Below the pieces are notes generated by a model that was given only the letters and a program-made list of their open reading frames with translations, ran no database searches and had not been told where the DNA came from. The position numbers and the translations under genes were made by a program. Positions 11,971 to 24,006 of a DNA stretch of 64,000 nucleotides are shown here, piece by piece; within the stretch, counting starts at the first letter, position 1; the number at the start of each line of letters is the position of its first letter. The stretch comes from Mytilisepta virgata (taxonomy: Eukaryota; Mollusca; Bivalvia; Mytilida; Mytilidae): assembly GCA_028015205.1 (NCBI GenBank), contig CM051517.1, positions 43,907,135-43,971,134 of the forward strand, given 5' to 3'.

Positions 11971-12937
11971 AGTGTCCGTGCAATAACTTATGAACTGTTC
12001 AACCAAAGCTTTTCAAATTTTAATATGTTGTTACTGATGACAAAATGGAGGTCAAGTTCGATATTGACGATTTTCACTTTCACCGTTCAAGAGTTATGGT
12101 TCTTGAAAGATTGAAAAATGGCTTTTCCAGTGGTGTCCGTGTGATAACTTATGAACTGTTCAACCAAAGCTTTTCAAATTTTAATATGTTGTTACTGATG
12201 ACAAAATGGAGGTCAAGTTCGATATTGACGATTTTCACTTTCACCGTTCAAGAGTTATGGTTCTTGAAAGATTGAAAAATGGCTTTTCCGGTGGTGTCCG
12301 TGTGATAACTTATGAACTGTTCAACCAAAGCTTTTCAAATTTTAATATGTTGTTACTGATGACAAAATGGAGGTCAAGTTCGATATTGCCGATTTTCACT
12401 TTCACCGTTCAGGAGTTATTGTTCTTGAAAGATTGAAAAATGGCTTTCCCAGTGGTGTCCGTGTGATAACTTATGAACTGTTCAACCAAAGCTTTTCAAA
12501 TTTTAATATGTTGTTACTGATGACAAAATGGAGGTCAAGTTCGATATTGCCGATTTTCACTTTCACCGTTCAAGAGTTATGGTTCTTGAAAGATTGAAAA
12601 ATGGCTTTTCCAGTGGTGTCCTTGTGATAACTTATGAACTGTTCAACCAAAGCTTTTCAAATTTTAATATGTTGTTACTGATGACAAAATGGAGGTCAAG
12701 TTCGATATTGACGATTTTCACTTTCACCGTTCAGGAGTTATGGTTCTTGAAAGATTGAAAAATGGCTTTCCCAGTGGTGTCCGTGTGATAACTTATGAAC
12801 TGTTCAACCAAAGCTTTTCAAATTTTAATATGTTGTTACTGATGACAAAATGGAGGTCAAGTTCGATATTGACGATTTCCACTTTCACCGTTCCGATATT
12901 GACGATTTTCACTTTAACCGTTCAGGAGTTATGGTTC
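11971..12937. repeat. 161-bp tandem satellite, six copies
   Basis: Nearly identical units recur exactly 161 bp apart, with ATGGAGGTCAAGTTCGATAT at 12045, 12206, 12367, 12528 and 12689, then a sixth partly rearranged copy. Differences are a few substitutions per unit. The last copy has an extra internal CCGATATTGACGATTT duplication. Because 161 is not a multiple of three, the 76-residue ORFs seen in each unit shift frame between copies and are not genes. Confidence 0.95.
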
Positions 12938-13453
12938 TAAAAAATTGAAAAAAGGCAGTTCAAGTCTCAAAAATTCCAATATTTGTCACTTACTATAAAT
13001 AGGAGTTCAAGATTGATTTTTGCCTTTCCATTTCTGAACCCTTCAAAACCCTACAAAAATTCATTTATATTTCTTTACTTCATCCTGTTTGGGAATCCAG
13101 ATTTGCAAACATCATTTCCATGCAGGAAAATCCGGTTTGCTGTCATTCGACAGCCTCTTGTATTCGGCTTATATTGGACTTTTGAATCAATCCAACACTT
13201 AGTTCTTTGATTACATATAATTTTAGAAATACGCTATTTTCTATGGTAACAGGAACGGACATCGAAGGTTTACATATACATATTTGTCTATCTGTTACCA
13301 AATTGGGGTAACAGGATAGACAAAATTATATGTTTATTGATTCTATTGCAAAAAAACAACTCCACTTGCATAGTTGTTTGTTTTTTCTTAAAGATATGTG
13401 GAATATCAAATGTTTTATTTCATTTTCACATATTTCATAAGGTCTAAAGATAC

Positions 13454-16256
13454 GGGTGTGACTAAACATCGAGTTCGAGTTCGAGTTAAAGTTAGAGTTA
13501 GAGTTCGAGTTAAAGTTGAGTTAGAGTTAGAGTTCGAGTTCGAGTTAGAGTTCGAGTTAAAGTTAGAGTTCGAGTTGAAGTTCGAGTTAGAGTTCGAGTT
13601 ATAATTCGAGTTCGAGTTGTAGTTCGAGTGAACTCGAGATATTAATTTCTAATGTCATTTATCGAGTTACATTTCGAGTTAGAGTTACGGTTCGAGTTAA
13701 AGTTCGAGTTAGGTAGCAACCATTTGATTTTTATTGGGGGCGGGGGGGGGGGGGGGTAGGATAAAATTTGAAATAAAAAGGCAGGACCAGGTTTTTGGGC
13801 AAAATAAAAAGAAAGGATCACTTTAGGTGTGAAAAAAAATGCGGGACCTGAGTCGATCAGCAAATTTTTGGTTTACATGAAAATAAAAATTAAGGTCGTA
13901 AAAAGAAATCCAGGACCAAAATTTCAACGGAAAAAATAGGCAGGATCAAACATTTGATCCTAGTCCCCCCCCTCCGATAAAAATCAAATGGTTGCTCCCT
14001 TAACATAAAGGGACTTGTTCCTGGTACAAACTTTTTGTACAAATATCGATGCAGTGACGAATTGGAAGTGTTGTTCAACAAACATTTTATTCACAGTTCA
14101 CATGATAAAATCCTGCTACGTGGGCCTTTAGAGTGCTTCATCTGCTAATAATTTCAGATTTTAAATTTTTTAATAGAATGTCAATGAGAATATAAGCGTT
14201 CTTTTATTCCGGGTGTAGACCACCAGTCCTAGTGTGAATGTATATTTCTTCCGCATAATATTTATTCCTCCCAGAAAGAATATCATAATAATAGAATTTC
14301 CACAGTCAAAGTATTATATAATTATTCTTCCTTATCCATAATATTTTCTCCTTGTTGTCAGAAGAAATTGTATGGAACATTCATCATAATAACTTTACCA
14401 GGTTATTAAAATATTTAATAGACCTGATTTACCTGAGTAATATTTCACATCTGTTCACAATGGATGGAGAAGAATATAATATTTTTTTTCAATATATTAA
14501 ACACATATTTGAAACTGGACACCCCTAATGATGATTTACATGTAGGCCAAATTGCCCGGTGGATTTAGAGGAGGTGTTAAACGTGCATTCACATAGGGTC
14601 TAGTGTAAAAATAAGTACGGTGGCGGTGGCCATCATGGTCGGGGAGGTCGAAATTACCGTATACAGTTTTGGAAGGGCATTAAAGTAAAGTTTGTTTGAT
14701 ACTGACTTTGTAGTTTCAGAGGAAAAGATTTTAAAAATTTCCTTCCCCCTTTTCTACAATTAGCTCCGGCAACTATCTGGGTTGAAAGGGGACCACCTAA
14801 GGACTATTCCACCAAAGTTTGGTTCCAATTGGCCCATTAGTTTTAGAGGAGAAGATTTTATATTAAAAACACAAAAACTACAAAACTAAAACTCGACAAT
14901 TAATGGGCAATAACTCCAAGACGGGTAATCCGATTTCTAAGAAAATTAAAACGCAAGTAGATCATGTCCACCTCATCGTTTTTACCTTGCAAGATTTTCT
15001 CTAAAAGGCATTTCTTCTAATTTATAATTTTCAAAAACTACTGTCTGACCCATATGCTCTATATTTAGTAACATAGGCCATGTGGTTTGACTTGCGGCCT
15101 TTGACACTTTTTTCTACTAGACACCCTAGAGTGTCAGATTCTTTCAAAAAATCTTTACGACGGCAGATGACGGACAAGAAGTGATGGCAAAAGCTCACAT
15201 GGCCTTTATTATTTTTTGTTAATATGGTATGCAATCGGCTCATCTGAGACAATCAGTAAACTATTCACATCTTTTATATTATTTTGAAGGATATAGTTTT
15301 GTATCACAACTTTAAATCTCACAATTCAGTGTACGGATTACTTTAAGGAAGGTTTTAAAAACTTTTTTTAATTATACAGAATCCACATTTCGATTTAGGA
15401 AGGACGTCATACTTAAAGGGGGGTTGAACAAAATAAATACACGTATTTCGGTATCATGGGGAGCAGGTTTCGTTTTCAGTTTGTGATTTTATGGAAATAA
15501 TTAACATAATTAAATGGACAAGAGTAAAACTATATGTATGTCTCTTCCACATTCGTTGGTGGGTTATATGGAGAAAGAGAAAAGGAAAACGCGTGAGGAA
15601 ACGAAGTCGGAAACGTTTCATGTGCCCTGCATGAGGAGGCCGCCAATTTAGATTCATTGATACCTATATCCGGTGTCCAGATGATAAAACGGCGAAGAAT
15701 AAAAATCAACGCACAATAACTTAATCCTCAAAAAGGGGGTGGGGGGGGGGGGGGGGGTGGTACTGTCCACAATTTTCTGCACGTACGCAAGTACTATTTG
15801 TTGTGGTCAAATTTCTCGATTTTAATATATATTGTTTTGGGTCCCAAAAATTGCAGATATTTTTTGGGATGCGTTCAAAAAGACGAAAAAGTAGCGTTTA
15901 TGACCTGTTTTATGGGGTAAAATGAAAGATTTTTCTGGGTCTGAAAAAATCAGAGATATCTTTATGGGGGTGTCAACAAAATTAGGTTTTTTGACGAGCC
16001 TATGTACAGGTAATTTTTTACCTGCTTCCCCCTAAACTTAATCAGTAACTCGAATTTTAACTCGAAATGCAACTCGATAAATGACATTAGAAATCAATAT
16101 CTCGAGTTAACTCGAAGATTAACTTGAACTCGAATTATAACTCGAACGCTAACTCGAACCTTAACTCGAACTCGAACTCTAACTCGAACTGTAACTCGAA
16201 TCCTAACTCGAACTTTAACTCTTACTCGAACTCGAACTCGATGTTTAGTCACACCC
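13454..16256. mobile_element. Mutator-like non-autonomous element, 2803 bp, 9-bp TSD
   Basis: Both termini are the perfect 20-bp inverted repeat GGGTGTGACTAAACATCGAG. Directly outside each is TAAAGATAC (13445-13453 and 16257-16265), a 9-bp duplication, which is the hallmark length of Mutator-like elements. The TIRs extend about 230-260 bp and consist of tandem GAGTTC/GAGTTA hexamers plus a shared segment containing ATTTCTAATGTCATTTATCG. The interior has a nested MITE (13713-13997), a region related to the repeat at 22836-23692 (about 14560-15250) and a G-tract (about 15727-15757). No transposase was seen. Confidence 0.85.
13713..13997. mobile_element. Nested MITE with AGCAACCATTTGATTTTTAT ends
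   Basis: Inverted AGCAACCATTTGATTTTTAT occurs at both ends (one mismatch just outside, GGT versus GGG), each followed inward by a G/C homopolymer run. The core holds a repeated GCAGGACCA/GGCAGGATCA word and no gene. It sits just inside the left TIR of the Mutator-like element, so it inserted later. Confidence 0.7.
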
Positions 16257-16264
16257 TAAAGATA

Positions 16265-17010
16265 CATAGTTGTTTATTCTTATACTTAATCTGTCTATCC
16301 AGTTACTTTATTCAAGGTAACAGGATAGACAGTAACAGGATGGACAAAATTATATGTTTATTGAGTATATTTTGAAATAACAGCCCCCCTTACATCGGTG
16401 TATGTTTTGTTTTTCAGTTAGTGACCCTTTTGAAAACGTATGGGTGTAGTAATGCATAAATTTGTTGGTAACATGATAGACATTTTAAACGGGTACGCTA
16501 TCAGTTTTACTTACTTTCGCTTCTGTTTCTTCTAACGTTCTATTGTTTTGGTTGTAATTTGGAAAACTTGTGTACTTTTGATTTCATCATAGAAGATATT
16601 CGTATTTGCAGTCAAAAATTATTGCTCTGCAAATTTTGCACCGGTAACAGGATAGACATGCATTTCATGGACGCCAGCATAATTTACTTTTTTTATGAGC
16701 AATTATATGCTATTCAAAAAAATAATTTTGGCGATTCGAAAACATACATAGAATCATAGAAAAATAATGTGCACTCAGTCCAGACACTCGAAAATTGCTC
16801 AATATTCAAAATCAATTTATTTTGGATTGAAAGGAGAAAATCGTTCTCATTCTAGATGTTCCGATTTAAAAAAAAATAGCGAACTTTTGGTTAAACACAA
16901 AAAAATAATGCCATTGTGCCTGAATATTTTTTAACATAGGTGGACAGGAAAATTGACTTTTTTTTTTTAAATGACCCAGGTAACAGTTCCATATTACCAC
17001 TTTCCTTGGT
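16265..17010. repeat. Degenerate repeat region with GGTAACAGGATAGACA words
   Basis: The 16-bp word GGTAACAGGATAGACA or a close variant occurs at about 16316, 16467 and 16643. It also occurs at about 13308 and inverted at 11597. This stretch is otherwise AT-rich with no gene. Confidence 0.5.
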
Positions 17011-17011
17011 T

Positions 17012-17375
17012 AAGTCCGTATTTAAGTTAAGTCATATACATACCACTTAAGTTTTTTCCTTAACTAAGGAAATTCTTAGTGAAATCCTAGTCCGAGAAAC
17101 ACTTAAGTTAAGAAGTTTTATGCATACAAGTGTTTTTGATCACTTTAACCACTTTACATTTATTTTTGCAGTACTTAAGGAAGGTACCTATATACAAAAA
17201 AGTTAAATGTCTTCTTCGAGGTCTTCTTAGTTAAGATGTTTTATGAATAACACTGAAGTGTGATGGACGGAGTTTCCAACAATTAAGTTAGCAAATAATG
17301 TGTTAAGATGTTTTATAAATACCACTTAAGTCTTTTCTGAGTAAAATCCTAACGTTAGTATCTTTATGAATACGT
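17012..17375. repeat. Probable MITE upstream of the first glutaredoxin
   Basis: Repeated CTTAAGT/ACTTAAG and TTAAGATGTTTTAT words occur in both orientations across this stretch (about 17030-17120 and 17230-17340). This looks like a degenerate inverted-repeat element. Similar AAGAAC...CTTAAACT words occur at 8295-8390. Boundaries are uncertain. Confidence 0.4.
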
Positions 17376-17501
17376 TTAAATCGCTAACCTTAAATATCAC
17401 CCATTACGACCCTCAATTAATTTAAAGCACTGCGGCGATCTTGATTCAATAATAAAGCATTAACATTTCATTTCCGTGTGAAACAGGAAAGTTAACTAAC
17501 A

Positions 17502-19450
17502 ATGTCGAACGTAAAGGTCTTGGTTGATACTAAAATCGCTGGAAAGAAAGTAATGGTATTTTCGAAAAGTTATTGTCCCTTCTGCGCAAAGGCGAAGAAG
17601 GTTTTAGAAAAGTATCTTGGTAATGGAATAAATGAAGATGATTATGAAGTTATGGAGATTGAAAACAATCCAGATTGTGATGCAATTCAAGATTATCTTC
17701 GTCAGCTTACGGGAGGCAGATCGGTTAGTAAATTAAAAAACTATATTTATTGTCAATAAGAACCAAGGCATCGGAATGGTTTTTTTTTCCAAAAATTGAG
17801 TACCTTAAACAATGTGAATTGTCTAATCATGTTATTTATACCATCTAAGTCATGAAGTCGTAACTTGCCTCAACAAGGTTAATTAATAAACAAAACATGC
17901 CTTAAAACTCACTTTTAAACTCTTTAAATGCCAAAAATCCATTCCACTGAAGATTACAGACAATTACTTTATAAATATTGTAATTGTGGTTGCTTTTGCA
18001 TGCCATTCCCGTTACCATATATGTTTAATGACAATAAAATACTATAATTATTTAGTTAAGGCTAGCAATCCCCATTATATTACACTACAACTAGCAGCAA
18101 GATATAAAAAAAAACTGCACTTCCATACATTTTCATGATATCAGTAATACCATCATTATTATCATGAAACGTATCTGTGGCACACATTCAAAGCAAAGTA
18201 GAGAAACACATAGACGAGCTAAATAATTGAATAGTACATGTTTAGATTAAGCGACTTCTGACCTCAGCAGTCTAATGACCGTTTAAAAAAAAACATTATT
18301 CTTTAAATCTCTCATCATATCAAAACAATATATCGATCTTTTCGTTGTACTTCAAAGTCCTAATAATTGACCTGGTATATCAGTTGTCATGGTGAAATGT
18401 TAATATTTTGTGTTTACTCGAGGTAGTCATGTGAATATTGATTTCTTCAGATTTCGACACCGTGTATAATTCTAATCCTATGAAAAATAATAGGACACAC
18501 GAGACCCATACTATGAAGTTTAAAGTGACCGAATTGTGCAAAAATAAAAAAAATAAAATCACCTAAATATCAGCCGAGTTTTTGATTGAAAAGTATAACA
18601 AAACCGGTTTTCATTGCAAGATATGTTAGAGTTATTTTATTAAAAAAATCCATGAAACTAATTTTGATGCACAATATACACTTAACTCCCACTTATCTCT
18701 CTAATTCATAAAAAATGTTTATGGTTTAATTTTTTACTATTTGCTGAGTAATTTCAAAATTTTTGGAATGTCATTCGATGAAATAGTTCCCATGTGAAGC
18801 ATTTGTATTACCTCATTTAGCATGTTTAGTTATACACAACTATGGTTGCAAAATCTGTTCCGGAGATATTTGGCCACAAAAGAGATTGAAAATTAGTTCA
18901 GAGGACAGAGCTGATTTTACAGCTATACTCGGATATAATTAACTACAACTGAACACAATACATCGAATCACATTCGTAACATTTTGAAATAAAGCAGAAT
19001 TATCTGAAAATTTAACATTATCAATTATTATGCTTAAGAGAGATTAACAGGTTCAGGGTACTTTTATTGTACTCTGGGTTGTTCGCGTGTGCTTTTACGA
19101 ATGGGCGAAATTACATTTTTGTCAATGGTAAAAGAAATTCTAAAGATTAGGGTACTAAAAATAAGAAAATAATTTTCATTTACAATTTATAATTTTAATT
19201 AAAAATAATGGATTCTTCAACAGTGTATATGCCGACCTAAGTTTATCCGGTTTTGATTTAAAAAAAAATAGAAGTTTTTTGTAATTAAGTGACATATATA
19301 CGTTTGAATTAATAGGTGTGCTATCTTAACTAAACATATTTTTTTTTATTGTAGGTTCCTAGAGTATTTATCAATGGAAAATGTATAGGAGGTGGTGATG
19401 AAACCCAGGCATTAGATAAAAACGGTCAACTTAAAGCTCTTTTAACATAA
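17502..19450 (+). CDS. Dithiol glutaredoxin, tandem copy 1
   Basis: Glutaredoxins use glutathione to reduce protein disulfides and glutathionylated cysteines. Exon 1 is 17502-17723 (74 codons) and exon 2 is 19355-19450 (31 codons plus TAA), joined by a phase-0 GT-AG intron, giving 105 residues. Exon 1 carries the active site CPFC (Cys25, Cys28) and the IQDYLRQLTGGRS helix. Exon 2 begins with the VPRVF cis-proline strand (family TVP, here SVP) and the glutathione-binding CIGGGDE loop, so both are needed for a functional fold. The start ATG is preceded by AACA and matches the other copies. There is no targeting peptide, so it is probably cytosolic. Reading through the donor gives a spurious 85-residue ORF. 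Confidence 0.93.
17724..19354 (+). other. Intron of glutaredoxin copy 1
   Basis: It has a GT donor (GTTAGT) and a polypyrimidine-AG acceptor. The 1631 bases show no clear gene or transposon, only AT-rich DNA. Confidence 0.8.
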
Positions 19451-22217
19451 CATACATCCGTTGATATTTTCAACTATACAGACAGTGTTCTATTCATTTG
19501 CTATATGGCATTTACATGAAGCACTATATGTAATTAATACTGCCTTCTACAGAATCTTTATATTAATGTTTATTTTTACCCTCAACTTGGATTTGTCGCT
19601 TTAATATGTGTATTTTTATCTTACTACAGTGTATGTGCAAATGATGTAAACGGATGTTGATATTCTTAATTTAATTTATTAAAACAATTTATAAACAGTA
19701 GTTTAAACTCTTAATTGGCGGTTTACATATACTTTAAGTATATAAAAACAATATACTTGGTTTGGATCCAACAAAACTAGTTTAACCATACTGCATATTA
19801 TTTGCGGCTGTCCCAAGTCAGAAATATTTTGGTCCTCTATTAAATTCTAAAGTTAATCAACCTAATTTGATTAGTAGATGTAGTTACTTTGCGCTTATGA
19901 TTGTTACTTTGTTTTTTTATTTTCTCGGAACAATAAAGGGAGCGCCTAGTTCAGGTCTATTAACACGCATGCTTATTTTCTGGAAATGAAGTTGGATGCT
20001 TCGTGATACTAGTAAGCGTATTTGTGATCAGTGAAACTGTAGAATCTAAAGATAAGTTCTGTTGAGTAGGATGTGCAATTTCGATCACTAAAGCACTGAG
20101 TTTTATTTTCATTAAATTTAGCTTAGAGTTAGGTTGGTTGTGAACATTTCAATTTCAGCATTGAATTTAAATATTCTTGAACCAAACAATTAACTGGAAC
20201 TTTGGCCAGTCAGTGTCTGTGCGGTTTTTGGCTGTGCCTATATCTGGGCAATAATTTTTAGTCCAGCAATGGTAGTTTTGATAAAAACTAGCCATGCTGG
20301 AGTAATGTTGACACGACGATCTGTTTGACAAAGTACCCCTAATCTGCAAATAGTTCCTATGAACTCAATACAATTTTAAATCAAGGTACAATGCATAGGG
20401 TTGCATGCAGTTATTCACTGAAAAATAACATGTATAGAAAGATAACTCTATCGAATAACAAATGGGTGTTGGAGAAAACTGTTTTGAGTGAAGCAAACTT
20501 TAGTGTATGAATACGAAAAAATACTGAAGTGCGAAAGCGAGGGAAATTCAATTTAATTTACAACAAAGATTGTAAAATTGCTCAAATTGTTACCGACTGG
20601 TGCATGTGACCATCGGTAATTTTAATATTTTAAGTAAGATAATTCCTTTCAGTCCTCATCGAGTGTTTATTTCGTCATTCTTAACCATTTCAACCATTTA
20701 CTGTATCAAAAATAGTTGTAACGAGAACGATTTTTAAATCAGTATATTTTATTGATTTGTTTTCTACCTGGAAGTTATCTTTCGAAAAGAAATACGAAAC
20801 AAGTTCGGAATGGACTTGTGTATTCACGTTTCTCAGAGGAATAAATTTGAAATATTTAATTGAAATGATTTTTTTTTAGAAAACAAATCCGCTTATTAGA
20901 TATTAAAAGGTTATTGTTATATATATTCTAACAAGACGAATGTCAACAAACTTTGAACACGTGTAGTAAAAATGATTTGTGAGATGCTCCAAAACTTTTG
21001 GTCACGTGTTGCGAATTTGTCAACAGTATGGCAGGTCGATTAGAGTTTGCTGCCGTTTGCGACTTTGACATTAAACAGCTATTTGAAGGAATAAGAAAGA
21101 TAATTTTTTGAAAGCAAAATAAAATATCGATGCCGAAAGTATGACGTATTATTATGTTTTCCTATTCTTAACATGCATACGCCAGGGGAACGAACAAATT
21201 CTATTTTTTGGACGATTTTCCAATTGTACTAAACATTGTTGTGTTTTGATGTAAACAAAGATAATTAAGATGACTATGGGTATGTAATTGACGTTCAGCT
21301 GTCATATTTATCCACCCTCTCAAACCCCTTAACATTCAAATAACTATGAAAAGGTTGAGATCTCAACTCTAAACGTATTTTGTTTCTTCTTATGGCAAGT
21401 CGCACTTTAATTGGTGTATGAGGGGTACCTAGGGTTGGTCTTTATATAATTGAAAACATCGAGATTCCCAATCTATAATTATATCTGAATTTTGAGCATC
21501 CTTTAATTTGTGAATTTTAGTTTCAGCACTTTTAGTATCTTCCTCAAGTTATGCAAAATGGTAGAGATTTTTTTTTATAAAGGACCCAGTGAACAATTAT
21601 ACATCTGTTTGTAGTAATTCAAAATCAATTGCTAATAAGTTTGTCTGAAATAATTCATTTACATCCGTTTTTTTAATTCGCGAAAAAAAAAATTGATTCC
21701 TCCAAATCAACTGAATATTAATGCCTGTTACAGTGGGGTGTTAGCATCAGTGCTGGACAAAAGCACTTCGTGCTATGTTTTATTTTTTTTTATTGTGTCT
21801 GCTTTACTTTTTGGTATATCTTGAGCACTACCGATAAAATATCAGTATATCGAAATTGGTTTCATATAATGTTCGATTATCCCAAACAAAGGTTGGAGAC
21901 TTGAAGAATTTTTTTACAGGTTTTATTGGACAATATTTTTCTTTCTTTTTTTTTCTTCTCCCAGAGTTTGTTTCCTAAATTCACCCTTAAGTGATCGAGA
22001 TTTAATTTTTGTATGTTACTTCTCTGGTAAAGGAAAATATTAGTTATGCTAACGTGGTTTTTGATATTCAAAGGTTAGTATCTTCATTTTAATAGTTGGT
22101 TTAAATTTTCCATTGATTAGCGTTTGTACAAGTTCCGGAACATTGAATATAACTTTCCACGTTCATATTGACAATCAATCCACTTGTGTTGTTGGAAGAA
22201 GTAAGAAATTGCTAAAC
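19451..22217. other. Intergenic region between glutaredoxin copies 1 and 2
   Basis: It holds the 3' UTR of copy 1, with an AATAAA near 19931 as a possible but distant signal, and the promoter of copy 2. Short ORFs have no recognisable motifs. I see no clear repeat family. Confidence 0.5.
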
Positions 22218-24006
22218 ATGCCGAACGTAAAGGTCTTGGTTGATACAAAAATCGCTGGCAAGAAGGTAATGGTTTTTTCTAAAAGTTATTGTCCCTACTG
22301 CATGAGGGCGAAGACGGTGTTAGGAAAACATATTGGACCAGGAAAGGAAATCGGCGATGACGAATATGAAGTAATGGAGTTAGATAAAAATCGAGAATGC
22401 GAATCGATTCAAGATTACCTACGACAACTTACAGGAGGAAGATCGGTCAGTAAATTAGTAAATACTAATTTGTTTCCCGTTATGGAATGAAATCATGATA
22501 ATCATTGCATGACTTAAAGTATTAATCAGTTTATAGATTTGATGTTCCCTTGTGGTAGTCATTGGGATCTTGGTAAATTATTCATTTCCGTAAATGTTCG
22601 GTTATATCGCTGGAAAGATTTTTCTGCTTTTCCGACAAACACGACACGTTAAGGTGTAAAAGCAAGTGGCTGACAGGAGTATTTATATTAGAGATAATAT
22701 GTCCTGATTGGTTTGAAGTAGGTATAACTTCCGGTTTGGGATACTTCTTAATACCTTAAAAGTTAAATTCACTAAGTAAGTGTAATACAAGGTAGGATCT
22801 TGTTTCCACAAACATCTTTATTGTTTGGGATAAGAACTAGAGGCTCACCTGAGCATGTATCACTCACCTACCTTTTATTAGGCAGCTCTTTTGTATCCAT
22901 AACGCTTTTAAAGAAACACAAAATGTCAAAATAACCTTAATATTAGACCTTTGACCTAAAAAGTTGGATCATTTGCATCTGTCCTTCCATTTGAGATTCC
23001 TGCCAACTTTAGATACAGTCTGCCCATTAGTTCCTGAGCAAATGACAAAAAAAGTTTTTTTCCATATGGATTCAATGAGAACTTTGAACAGCCACAGCCG
23101 TCGGATGAATCTCAACCAAAGGTGGATTGTTTGTAGAGCTTTACTGTCGTCATCAATCCTGCAAAGTTTCAAAGCATTTCATAAGATTTTTGAAAATTGA
23201 CAAATCAAAATCGAAGATGGCCTCTGATTGCCATGTTGTTCTTCCAACCGGAACCAAAGCTAGATAGTTGGTAGAGGTCCTTCCATACTTCATTTCCTGC
23301 CAACTTTGATTACCATCTGCCCATTCGTTCCTAAGCAAGTGACAAAAAATCTTTTCCCATTTGGATTCTATCGAAAAGTGGATCATTTGTAGAGGGTATT
23401 ATTGTGATCAATCCTGCAAAGTTTCAAAATATTTCATAATACAGTTTCAGAGGAGACGATATGTGAAACTGGCCAATAAAAATCAAAGATGGCCTCTGGT
23501 GGCAAGGTTGTTCAGCCATCCGGAACTAATGGTGGATGGTTTGTAGAGGTCCTTCCATACATCATTCTCACCAAGTTTGGTTACAATCCGCTGAGAAGTT
23601 TCAGAGGAGAAGAACAAAATGTGAAATGTTTACGGACGACGGACGCAAAGTGATGACATAAGGTCATATGGCCTATAGGCCAGGTGAGCTAAAAAGGGGT
23701 AAGACAAGGACAATATTGGAAATCGATTTTTCGTCACCAAAAGATGAAATAACAAAAAAAAAATGTTCTGTAACGGAGAAACATTAATCCATGTGCCGGG
23801 TGTCATAAATCCTAGTTTTTAGTTGGGTCTGTGTCAATTTTTACTAGAAATGTGTCAAAGTGTTAAGCAGGCCTACTTGTATATCGAGTATTATTTTTTC
23901 ATTTTAGGTTCCAAGAATATTTATTAACGGCAAAAGTATAGGAGGCTCTGATGAAATCCTGGCACTAGAGCAAAGAGGACAACTTAAAGCTCTTTTATTG
24001 AACTGA
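22218..24006 (+). CDS. Dithiol glutaredoxin, tandem copy 2
   Basis: Exon 1 is 22218-22445 (76 codons) and exon 2 is 23908-24006 (32 codons plus TGA), with a phase-0 intron at the same Ser-Val junction as its neighbours; 108 residues. The active site is CPYC (Cys25, Cys28). The glutathione loop is SIGGSDE. The second-exon Cys present in copies 1 and 3 (KCIGG) is Ser here, and a two-residue insertion lies near residue 43. I start at ATG 22218 (MPNVKV) because it aligns with the sister genes. An in-frame ATG at 22113 would add 35 unrelated residues and is less likely. The intron contains a multi-copy repeat element. I infer a cytosolic enzyme, paralogous by tandem duplication. Confidence 0.92.
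22836..23692. mobile_element. Interspersed repeat (GCTCACCTG...CAGGTGAGC) in intron of glutaredoxin copy 2
   Basis: It is bounded by GAGGCTCACCTGAGC on the left and GGCCAGGTGAGCTAAAAA on the right. The inside repeats a degenerate unit about three times: GATGGCCTCTG, GAGGTCCTTCCATAC, and CTGCCAACTTTG with TCTGCCCATT. A GGACGGACG-like word precedes the right end. A related sequence lies at 14560-15250. It is non-coding; the ORFs on both strands come from the repeat unit. Confidence 0.6.

Larger units (their letters stand above)
11851..13138. mobile_element. Pearl-like element with satellite core
   Basis: The candidate ends are inverted AACCGGATTTTC near 11850 and GAAAATCCGGTTT near 13125-13138. 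Inside are a GC-rich CGGG/ACGG tetranucleotide run (11896-11962), six copies of a 161-bp unit (11971-12937), and a 200-bp tail. Bivalve pearl elements (non-autonomous, now linked to Helitron-like transposition) are known to combine an ACGG microsatellite with a ~160-bp tandem core. The match is by architecture only. Confidence 0.6.

Noticed and set aside
11753..11983. Pro-Ala-Arg repeat ORF on the minus strand
   Set aside because: It is a translation of the GC-rich tetranucleotide microsatellite.
12045..12940. Five overlapping 76-83 residue ORFs with near-identical sequence
   Set aside because: They are produced by the 161-bp satellite, which is not a multiple of three and shifts frame in each unit. 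No start context, splice context or domain supports them.
13398..13604. ORF with alternating Arg-Val and Glu-Leu/Phe residues, and the Asn-Ser repeat ORF at 16124-16375
   Set aside because: Both are translations of the GAGTTC/GAGTTA hexamer arrays in the TIRs of the Mutator-like element.
17724..17759. Read-through extensions of the three glutaredoxin first exons
   Set aside because: Consensus splice donors and matching second exons that carry the cis-Pro and Gly-Gly motifs show these tails are intronic.
22113..22217. Upstream in-frame ATG extending glutaredoxin copy 2 by 35 residues
   Set aside because: The extension lacks any counterpart in copies 1 and 3 and does not look like a clear targeting peptide. 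The MPNVKV start aligns exactly.
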